A stretch of DNA of 8,590 nt from Gammaproteobacteria bacterium. GTDB lineage: Bacteria; Pseudomonadota; Gammaproteobacteria; Pseudomonadales; Azotimanducaceae. Under the pieces are notes generated by a model, which was not told the DNA's origin, made no database searches, and saw only the letters and a program-made list of their open reading frames with translations. The DNA is taken from assembly GCA_003476445.1 (NCBI GenBank), contig DMUF01000208.1:20481-29070 (forward strand), read 5' to 3'. Both the position numbers and the translations under genes were made by a program. This document shows positions 1 through 6,201 of the stretch, in pieces (the stretch's first letter is position 1; every line of letters begins with the position of its first letter).

Positions 1-703
1 CCCGCAGCGTGCCAAGCGGCTCGCCCGCCGCATCACGCTCGATGATGCCGAGCGGCGGGTTTGGGGTGTCTGCCGTAATGCCTGCGGCCGACAGCGCCAT
101 GCTGTTCACCCACGCGCTGTGACCGTCCGCACCGCGCAGGAAGACGGGACGATCCGGTGCCACCGCGTCGAGCAGCGCCTTGTCAGCTCGGGCCTCCGGA
201 AACAGCGAAAGGTCCCAGCCACCCCCCTGCAGCCAGGCGCCGGGCGGCAGCGCAGCAGCGCAGCGCGCAACCGCCGCGACAATCGCGTCAACGCTCTCGT
301 GGGGCGCAAGGTCACAGCGCCGGCGCTGGAGCCCGCCGCCAATGGGATGGGCGTGGGCGTCGTGGAACCCGGGCAGCACCATCTGGCCACCAAGATCGCG
401 TACCGGCCCCGAATAGGCTGCGGTGATCACGGCATCGCTGCCGGTTGCCAGAATGCGACCATCACGAAGGGCGATGGCAGTCGCCCGGCTGTCGGCATCA
501 TCCAGGGTGTAAATGGCTGCGTTGACGAGCACCAGGTCCGCCGGCTCAGCTTTCTCGCAACCTGCAAGGCTCAGAGTCAATGCGGCGAGAGCCAGCGCAG
601 TGGTCACGGCGCGGGCGCGGATTCCGCATAGCAGGCTACCCCCGCACAGGATGAGCGGGCGGGTGAGAGACTCCTGCAGCGATGGACTTGCGGCAGCCAC
701 CAT
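1..703 (-). CDS. Lipoprotein amidohydrolase, amidohydrolase_3 / YtcJ-like family (C-terminus off left edge)
   Basis: Metal-dependent amidohydrolase of the YtcJ-like family; 234 codons are visible and the gene runs off the left edge. From the ATG at 703, a hydrophobic stretch (about residues 34-48) ends in the lipobox LAGC with Cys49 followed by Glu, so the product should be an outer-membrane-type lipoprotein facing the periplasm. After it comes the family's beta-sandwich start (DLVLVNAAIYTLDD), then PGFHDAHAHP at 111-120 with the metal-ligand pair His117/His119, and DGHSAWVNSMAL at 193-204, a hallmark of this family. The remaining metal ligands and the catalytic Asp lie outside the window. 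ATG 703 is preceded by GAGGAAGG, which overlaps the stop codon of the upstream oxidase (six bases between stop and start), so coupled translation is likely. A GTG at 607 would give a 17-residue signal peptide with no positive charge and no ribosome site, so it is less likely. The substrate is unknown. Known relatives act on amides or cyclic imides; a role in polyamine use is only inferred from the neighbours. Confidence 0.88.
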   Translation of the reverse strand, partial: MVAAASPSLQESLTRPLILCGGSLLCGIRARAVTTALALAALTLSLAGCEKAEPADLVLVNAAIYTLDDADSRATAIALRDGRILATGSDAVITAAYSGPVRDLGGQMVLPGFHDAHAHPIGGGLQRRRCDLAPHESVDAIVAAVARCAAALPPGAWLQGGGWDLSLFPEARADKALLDAVAPDRPVFLRGADGHSAWVNSMALSAAGITADTPNPPLGIIERDAAGEPLGTLR

Positions 704-709
704 CCTTCC

Positions 710-2038
710 TCACAGCCGGTCGAGGAGCGAATAGTAGAGCATGCCGGCAACCAGTGCGGGCCAGCGCAAAAGGGTGCCACCGGGAAACCGCACGTGCGGC
801 AGTCGCGCCAGCAGATCGAACCGCTCCGCATCACCCATAATCGCTTCTGCGACCAGCTTGCCGCCCATATTGGCCATGGCAATGCCGTGCCCGGAGTAAC
901 CCTGCGCCCACCAGACGCCGTGCCCCTTGCGCCCGAAATGCGGCATGCGCCGCAGGGTGATGGCGAGCGTGCCGCCCCAGGCGTGGTCAATGGTCACCTG
1001 CCCGAGGCTGGGATAAATCTCCAGCATCCGCCGCCGCACGAACGCCTTCAGATCATGCGGGAAGCGGGTGGTGTAATTCTCCCCACCGCCAAAGATCAGC
1101 CGCCGGTCGGGCGAGAGGTGGAAGTAGTTCACGACAAAGCGCGAGTCCACGACCGCCACGTTGTCCCGGTTGATGCGGCGCGCGAGCGCAGGATCGAGCG
1201 GAGCGGTGGCCAGGATGAAGTTGTTGATGGGCATCTGCCAGGGCGCGAGCGTCGGCTCGAGATGCCCGAGATAGCCGTTGCAGGCCAGAACGAGATAGTC
1301 GGCACGAACAGAGCCGGCCGCCGTGCGCACCACGACCGGCTCCCCCGCGCGTGTGCCGCCCTGGTAGCTCACCACCGCGGACCGCTCATAGATCACCGCG
1401 CCATGGCTCTCCGCCGCCCGGGCCAGCCCGAGGGACAGGTTGAGCGGATGCAGGTGTCCCGCGCCCGTGTCGAGATAACCACCGTGGTAGGCCTCGGTGC
1501 CCAGCATGGCCACCATCTCATCGCGCCCAACGGCGCGGATACGGTCATAGCCATAGTCACGCGCCAGCCGGCCCGCGTACGCATTCCAGGCATCGAGATA
1601 TCGCGGTCGGTGGGCCGCATGCAGTTCGCCATCCACCAGATCGCAGTCGATGTCGTAGCGGCGCACGCGCTCGCGCACCAGCGCATTGGCTTCGAGCGCA
1701 AGATTCCAGAGGCCCCGCGCCCACTCGTGTCCCAGCCAGCCTTCAAGTTCGTCCTGATCGCGGCGCTGACCCATACCCAGCACGCCGCCATTGCGTCCGG
1801 ACGCCCCGGCTCCGGCGCGCCAGGCTTCGAGCACGACCACGCGGTAGCCACGCGCTGCCAGCTCAAGCGCTGCCGAAAGACCGGTGTAACCCGCGCCGAC
1901 CACACAAACGTCCGCGCGTATGTCACCCGTCAGGGATTCACGCTCGACAAGGCCGCGGGCGGTGGCGAAGTACCAGGAGTCCTCAAGCCCGCGATCGGGC
2001 CGAGGACTCCGGTGACGGAGATTGCGGAAGAAGTTCAG
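710..2038 (-). CDS. FAD-dependent amine oxidoreductase, PuuB/OrdL-like (DAO family)
   Basis: Flavoprotein of the D-amino-acid oxidase (DAO) fold, resembling gamma-glutamylputrescine oxidase PuuB, which oxidises glutamylated putrescine to the aldehyde. Counting from a CTG at 2038 (442 residues; PuuB is about 426), DSWYFATARG (20-29) matches the PuuB N-terminal segment. The dinucleotide-binding motif DVCVVGAGYTGLS (43-55) follows, with the ribose-binding Glu71 ending beta-2, then SGRNGG and near the C-terminus WWAQGYSGHGIAMANMGG, the FAD-closing segment of this subfamily. No signal peptide is seen, so it is probably cytoplasmic. The start is a problem. The open frame extends to 2065, but the first ATG/GTG/TTG codon is the GTG at 1903, inside beta-1 of the FAD fold. 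That start would remove conserved residues, so I place the start near 2038 without certainty. The gene follows the TonB receptor with almost no gap and precedes the amidohydrolase by six bases. The glutamylputrescine substrate is inferred; other amines or amino acids are possible. Confidence 0.85.
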   Translation of the reverse strand: MNFFRNLRHRSPRPDRGLEDSWYFATARGLVERESLTGDIRADVCVVGAGYTGLSAALELAARGYRVVVLEAWRAGAGASGRNGGVLGMGQRRDQDELEGWLGHEWARGLWNLALEANALVRERVRRYDIDCDLVDGELHAAHRPRYLDAWNAYAGRLARDYGYDRIRAVGRDEMVAMLGTEAYHGGYLDTGAGHLHPLNLSLGLARAAESHGAVIYERSAVVSYQGGTRAGEPVVVRTAAGSVRADYLVLACNGYLGHLEPTLAPWQMPINNFILATAPLDPALARRINRDNVAVVDSRFVVNYFHLSPDRRLIFGGGENYTTRFPHDLKAFVRRRMLEIYPSLGQVTIDHAWGGTLAITLRRMPHFGRKGHGVWWAQGYSGHGIAMANMGGKLVAEAIMGDAERFDLLARLPHVRFPGGTLLRWPALVAGMLYYSLLDRL

Positions 2039-2042
2039 CGGA

Positions 2043-4427
2043 TCACTCGAAGGTCCAGTTGATGCTCACACCCACCGTGCGCGGACGGCTTGGTCCAAAG
2101 TAGTGCGCCGGCAGGATACCGCCGAGCGGCACGGCGGCGTCCCAGTACTCCTCGTCGGTGAGGTTTTCCACGTAGGCGAGCACTTCCCAGCCCGACGCGG
2201 CGCGGAACCCCGCGCGCAGCGCAGATTCTGACCAGGCGTCCAGTTCACCTGCGGGGTCCTGCTCCAGACCACCACCGGTCTCTGACTGTCCGAAGAGTTC
2301 GTAACGCGCCACCCAGTCACCGCTCGCGACGGGATACCGCCCCTGCAGCACGGCGGAGTAGGAGAACTCGGGCAGCTCGGGCAAACCGTTGCCCTCGCAG
2401 CCGTTCACATCCTCGAGATTGCACGCGGCCTGGACGTCGTTTGCCTCGGTGTCTGCCCATGCGCCGGCCAGATACAGATCGAGATAATCGTTCAGGATGA
2501 TGTTGACCGAGCCCTCGATGCCGCGGCCATCCACGTCACCGATGTTGTCCACCAGGATGCCACCGCCATTGCCTTGCACCACCGTCTGCAGATCGGTGTA
2601 GTTGTAGAAATACGCAGCGATTTCGGTCTGAGCGCGGCCGTCGAGGAAGCGACCTTTGTGACCCACCTCGTAGGACAGCACTTCTTCAGGATCGAAGTCG
2701 TCAGGTCGCGCGTCTTCGCGGTTAAGACCGGTGAGGCCGAATCCAAGGTCCGGGAACACCGCGAAACTGCCATAACCGCCCGACTTGTAGCCGCGCGTGA
2801 CGCTGCCGTAGAACATGGAGGCGTCATCCGGTTGCCAGCGCACAAGGAGCCGCGGCGAAAGATCGTTCCACTCCTTGTTGTCCTGCAGATAGCCGTCCGT
2901 GGTGAACCCCATTGCCCAGAACGGGCCGAGCTCGCTCTCCACCTCATATGCCTGCAGGCGAAAATCCTTTTTGTCGTTGGTATAGCGCAGCCCAAGACTC
3001 GCATCCACGGTGTCCGTGAACGCGTATGTCAGATCCACATAGGCTGCCCAGCCCTCGAACCGGCCACGCACGCGGTTGCTTTCCAGCAGCGTTCCCGTGG
3101 GCGTATAGGCGAAACCGTCGAACTCCTCGGCACAGGTGACCCCGAAGTAGTAGATGCACATGACATCCTCGTCCGCCGCCTGCCGGAACGTGGCGTCGAG
3201 CGTTTCTCGGTAGAGCGACACGCCGCCGTACCAGGACAGGGGTGAATCGTTCTGGGAGACGAGCCGGAACTCCTGCTCGAAATAATCTCCTTCCTGCTGC
3301 TGGGCATAGTCGTTGATGCGCAGCGGGGTACCGTCGAAGTCTTCGGCGTAGTCGTACTCGTGGTCCTTGAAGCCGGTATTCGAGTTGAAGGTCGCCCAGC
3401 CGAGATCATGCTCGATCTCGAGACCATAGCTCAGAATGTCCGCGTCATCCGACTCGCCGAGCCCCATGTCGCTATCCGAATCGAGATCGCCGCCAGCAAG
3501 GCCGGCGCCAAGCTCTTCTGGAAACAGCTCCTGCAGATTGTCCCAGGCGGCCCCCTTCTCGGTCGCGCGATAGATGGAGCCGGACTGTCGCCGTGTCTCG
3601 TACTCGGCGAGGAAGTTCACCTCGGTATTCTCACCTGACCACAGCACCGATGCGCGCGCGCCGCTCTTGTGATGACCGATGAGATCATCCTGCTCAGGAT
3701 CAAAGGCGTTGCCAACGTAGCCGTCTTCATCGGACTTGTAGCCCGCGAGGCGCACCGCCACCTGATCATTCACCGGCACGTTGATCGCACCTTCCGCCAC
3801 GCGATGACCGCGCTCGGCGAGATCGAGGTCGAAGTAACCATTCACTACACCGAGCTCAGGGCGACGCGTGTGCACGCTGATCGCGCCTGCGATGGTATTG
3901 CGGCCAAAGAGAAAGCTCTGCGGCCCGCGCAGCACTTCGGCACGGTCGAGATCGTAGAGACTCGTCACCACCGCACCGTTGCGGCCCTGATAGAGATTAT
4001 TCTTGAAGATACCGATCGACGGATCACCGCCCACACCGAAATCGTTGGTCACGATGCCGCGAATATTCAGCGCATCGATAAAGCTGTCCTTCGAATTGCC
4101 GGTCAGCCCTGGCGTGAACGACACGAGGTCTTTCACATCGTTGAGATTCACGTCACGCACGAACTCGCCGGTCACCGCCGTCACCGCGATGGGTACCTCC
4201 GCCAACGTCTCGGAACGGCGTTGAACCTGAACCACGATCTCCTCGATCGCGCCAGTCTGCGCATGCAGCGGAAGCGGCAGGACGCTCAGCGCAGCGAACG
4301 GCGCGAGCGCGACGGCACGCGCAAGCCGGCCTCTGCCTGACAGAGGCAACCCTGAAAGAGACGGCCCTCGCTCAGATAAGGGGGACCCCGGAAGCGCAAC
4401 AGGGAGAGACTTGAGAGAGCTCGACAT
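2043..4427 (-). CDS. TonB-dependent outer-membrane receptor
   Basis: A 22-strand barrel type receptor of 794 residues, normal for the family. It should import a ligand across the outer membrane using TonB/ExbBD energy. It has a long basic N-terminal region, a hydrophobic segment RAVALAPFAALSVLPLPLHA (residues 37-56) with probable cleavage before QTG, and a TonB-box-like EEIVVQVQRR (62-71). The plug domain (about 72-190) ends in VLRGPQSFLFGRNTIAGAIS. The barrel carries the late segment YVENLTDEEYWD and ends in SINWTFE. Two close Cys pairs (424/432 and 669/677) lie in probable surface loops, which are strongly acidic. The ATG at 4427 is chosen because GGAGG (4439-4443) lies 11 bases upstream. 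A longer GTG frame to 4547 would overlap the sulfotransferase gene and place 40 residues before the signal. The ligand cannot be read from sequence. The flanking polyamine genes suggest a polyamine or a conjugate of one. No Fur-like operator was seen upstream, which argues weakly against a siderophore. Confidence 0.95.
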   Translation of the reverse strand: MSSSLKSLPVALPGSPLSERGPSLSGLPLSGRGRLARAVALAPFAALSVLPLPLHAQTGAIEEIVVQVQRRSETLAEVPIAVTAVTGEFVRDVNLNDVKDLVSFTPGLTGNSKDSFIDALNIRGIVTNDFGVGGDPSIGIFKNNLYQGRNGAVVTSLYDLDRAEVLRGPQSFLFGRNTIAGAISVHTRRPELGVVNGYFDLDLAERGHRVAEGAINVPVNDQVAVRLAGYKSDEDGYVGNAFDPEQDDLIGHHKSGARASVLWSGENTEVNFLAEYETRRQSGSIYRATEKGAAWDNLQELFPEELGAGLAGGDLDSDSDMGLGESDDADILSYGLEIEHDLGWATFNSNTGFKDHEYDYAEDFDGTPLRINDYAQQQEGDYFEQEFRLVSQNDSPLSWYGGVSLYRETLDATFRQAADEDVMCIYYFGVTCAEEFDGFAYTPTGTLLESNRVRGRFEGWAAYVDLTYAFTDTVDASLGLRYTNDKKDFRLQAYEVESELGPFWAMGFTTDGYLQDNKEWNDLSPRLLVRWQPDDASMFYGSVTRGYKSGGYGSFAVFPDLGFGLTGLNREDARPDDFDPEEVLSYEVGHKGRFLDGRAQTEIAAYFYNYTDLQTVVQGNGGGILVDNIGDVDGRGIEGSVNIILNDYLDLYLAGAWADTEANDVQAACNLEDVNGCEGNGLPELPEFSYSAVLQGRYPVASGDWVARYELFGQSETGGGLEQDPAGELDAWSESALRAGFRAASGWEVLAYVENLTDEEYWDAAVPLGGILPAHYFGPSRPRTVGVSINWTFE
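4329..4347. repeat. Perfect 7-base inverted repeat in receptor signal-peptide coding region
   Basis: GCCTCTG and CAGAGGC flank a 5-base loop (CCTGA on plus), about 80 bases inside the receptor gene. It encodes part of the unusually long N-terminal region before the hydrophobic signal segment. In mRNA it would form a small stable hairpin near the start. No T-run follows, so it is not a terminator. A role in translation or mRNA stability is possible but unproven. Confidence 0.35.
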
Positions 4428-4521
4428 CGAGGCGCGGTCCTCCAGGCAGGTAGCGGCAAACAAGCCGGAAAAACGGCGCGATGGAAGCACAGCATTTCCC
4501 GCACTGCAACAAGAAATCCCG
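4428..4521 (-). other. 94-base leader between sulfotransferase and TonB receptor genes
   Basis: The largest gap within the minus-strand cluster. It contains the GGAGG ribosome site (4439-4443) for the receptor. I see no convincing -10/-35 pair, no Fur-box-like palindrome and no hairpin followed by a T-run. A 4-base GCCG/CGGC stem around GAAAAA is too weak to call. The gap could hold an additional promoter for the receptor, but the sequence does not show one clearly. Confidence 0.4.
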
Positions 4522-6201
4522 TCAGACCGGCGTTGACCTGGCGGCACGCGCGCTCAGCAATCCCGCACTCGCAAGCACCGCGCGCATCGGGTCAAGCGCT
4601 GCACCAAAAGAGCGCGCGCGGTCCACTGAGCGCACATGCACCGGCTGCCGCACCTGCACCGCGCTCGCGGTCGCAACCGCGCCTGACTGCGCGTGGAAAT
4701 CGAGACACGCATCGTTCCAGGGCAGATCGAGATACTCGAGCAACCGCCGCGCGGCTATGGCCGGCGCCGCGGTCACCTCTTCATAGGCAAGATCGAAAAA
4801 GCGCCCGGGAAACTGCTCGCGCCAATGCGCCATCAACGCGTGGTAACGGACAAAGTGACGCGCCTGCTCAACCTGGTCGTAGCTGTGCGGATACGCATCC
4901 GCGAATAACTGCTTGAAGCTCGCGAAGCAGGCATCGAGCGGATCGCGTGTGACATGCACGATGCGCGCGTGGGGCAGCGCGGCGAGAATGTGCGGCACAT
5001 GCACGAAGTTTCCCGGCAGCTTGTCAATGAACCGCGCGCGCCCACCGCGCACCGGCGCAACCGCCTCAAGATACGCGCGACCAAGCTCGCCCGGTGAGAT
5101 CGCTGCGGCCATGGTGACAAGCTCAGCGGTGAGCCCTCCGGAAAGACGCGCGGAACGCGCGCGTCCGCCCACCGACCGCGCTCCGGAAGGCGCGGATGCC
5201 GAGATCACGCTCGTCGACGAACGGGCGGCAAGCTGTCGCAGCACGCGACCAAAGAACTGCAGTTCACCGGCGGCGTGTACTTCAGGGTGCGCCGCAAGCA
5301 TGCGCTCGATCAGCGTGGTGCCGGTGCGTGGTTGACCGATGATGAAGATGGGTGACGCATCGACAATTCCGCCGGAGCGCGCGCTCAACCACTGTGCGTC
5401 ATAGGTCGTGCGCAGCGCCGCGAAGAGTGCTTCCTCCGCTGCTTCGTCGTACGCGAGAGTCGCGCGTCGCGCCGCCGCGCCCTCGCTGTAGGCCGCAAAC
5501 GCTCCCGGCCAATCGCCAAGGTCCTCGAGGAGCTTGCCCCGCGCATAGGCAAGCGCAGCACGCGCCGTAGTCCCTGGCGGACTTTGTTCGATCAGACTTC
5601 CCAGCGTATCCGCATGGGTTCGATCCCGCGCCGGAGCGAGGCCCGCGAGCAGCCAGTGCGCCCGGACATGACCGGGCGCACGCGCGAGCACGTCCTTGAG
5701 CTTGTTAATCGCAGCATCGAGCGCGCCGGTCACCAGGTCCGCATTCGCGCCGTTCAACCGATAGTCGATCCGCTCGGGATTGGCTGCGATGGCCCGTTCA
5801 TGCCAGCCGCGCGCGGCATCGTGATCGCCGCAGAGCGCAAGCGTAGTCCCCACCAGATCTGCCACTGCGGCGCTATCGCCAGCGTGCGCCATCGCGTGCG
5901 CAAGGTGCGTGCGCGCTTCGCGAATGCGCCCGGCGCGGGCCTCGAGCCACGCACAGTGTGCCCATGCAGCGCCGTGCTGCGGGCGCAACCGGGTGACGGT
6001 GACGAACGCGGCACGGGCGGTGGGCCGATCGCTTAACTCGAGCGCAACCATGCCGACCAGAAAATGGGCTTCCGCCAGGTCCGGCGCGGCATCCAGCACG
6101 CGCCGGCAAAGACGACCCGAGCGCTCGAGGTCGCCTGCCTGCAGAGCGCGGTACGCGTCGGCGAGAGCGCCGCGAATCCAGTCAGCGGGCGGTTTGCTCA
6201 T
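4522..6201 (-). CDS. TPR-repeat sulfotransferase fusion protein
   Basis: A 559-residue protein with N-terminal tetratricopeptide-like helical repeats (about 10-260; for example AYRALQAGDLERSGRLCRRV and AEAHFLVGMVALELSDRPTA) and a C-terminal PAPS-dependent sulfotransferase domain (about 280-540). The 5'-phosphosulfate loop is IFIIGQPRTGTTLIERML (285-302). The 3'-phosphate region is RIVHVTRDPLDACFASF (413-429), and the C-terminal VRQPVHVRS is also typical of this family. It would transfer sulfate from PAPS to a hydroxyl or amine acceptor that is not known; the TPR part probably binds the acceptor, perhaps a protein. No signal peptide or membrane segment is seen. The ATG at 6201 overlaps the end of the spermidine dehydrogenase gene by 20 bases. 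There is no clear ribosome site, so translation is probably coupled. Upstream in-frame ATGs at 6234 and 6222 would lengthen the overlap and lack ribosome sites too. A Ser/Ala/Arg-rich insertion (about 325-358) interrupts the catalytic domain. The TonB receptor follows after 94 bases. Confidence 0.92.
   Translation of the reverse strand: MSKPPADWIRGALADAYRALQAGDLERSGRLCRRVLDAAPDLAEAHFLVGMVALELSDRPTARAAFVTVTRLRPQHGAAWAHCAWLEARAGRIREARTHLAHAMAHAGDSAAVADLVGTTLALCGDHDAARGWHERAIAANPERIDYRLNGANADLVTGALDAAINKLKDVLARAPGHVRAHWLLAGLAPARDRTHADTLGSLIEQSPPGTTARAALAYARGKLLEDLGDWPGAFAAYSEGAAARRATLAYDEAAEEALFAALRTTYDAQWLSARSGGIVDASPIFIIGQPRTGTTLIERMLAAHPEVHAAGELQFFGRVLRQLAARSSTSVISASAPSGARSVGGRARSARLSGGLTAELVTMAAAISPGELGRAYLEAVAPVRGGRARFIDKLPGNFVHVPHILAALPHARIVHVTRDPLDACFASFKQLFADAYPHSYDQVEQARHFVRYHALMAHWREQFPGRFFDLAYEEVTAAPAIAARRLLEYLDLPWNDACLDFHAQSGAVATASAVQVRQPVHVRSVDRARSFGAALDPMRAVLASAGLLSARAARSTPV

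Noticed and set aside
794..2062. 422-codon open frame on the plus strand opposite the FAD oxidase
   Set aside because: It is antisense to a gene with clear family motifs. Its translation is rich in His, Arg and Ala with no recognisable domain. Long antisense frames are expected in GC-rich genes.
4329..4347. Inverted repeat as a transcription terminator
   Set aside because: It lies inside the receptor coding sequence, the stem is only 7 bases and no T-run follows on either strand.
4428..4547. 40-residue N-terminal extension of the TonB receptor from a GTG at 4547
   Set aside because: It would overlap the sulfotransferase gene by 26 bases and put 40 residues before the signal peptide, while ATG 4427 has a GGAGG site upstream.
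5145..5170. Alternating CG-rich runs as possible Z-DNA or special recombination sites
   Set aside because: Such CGCG runs occur throughout this GC-rich sequence and here encode ordinary Arg/Ala codons.
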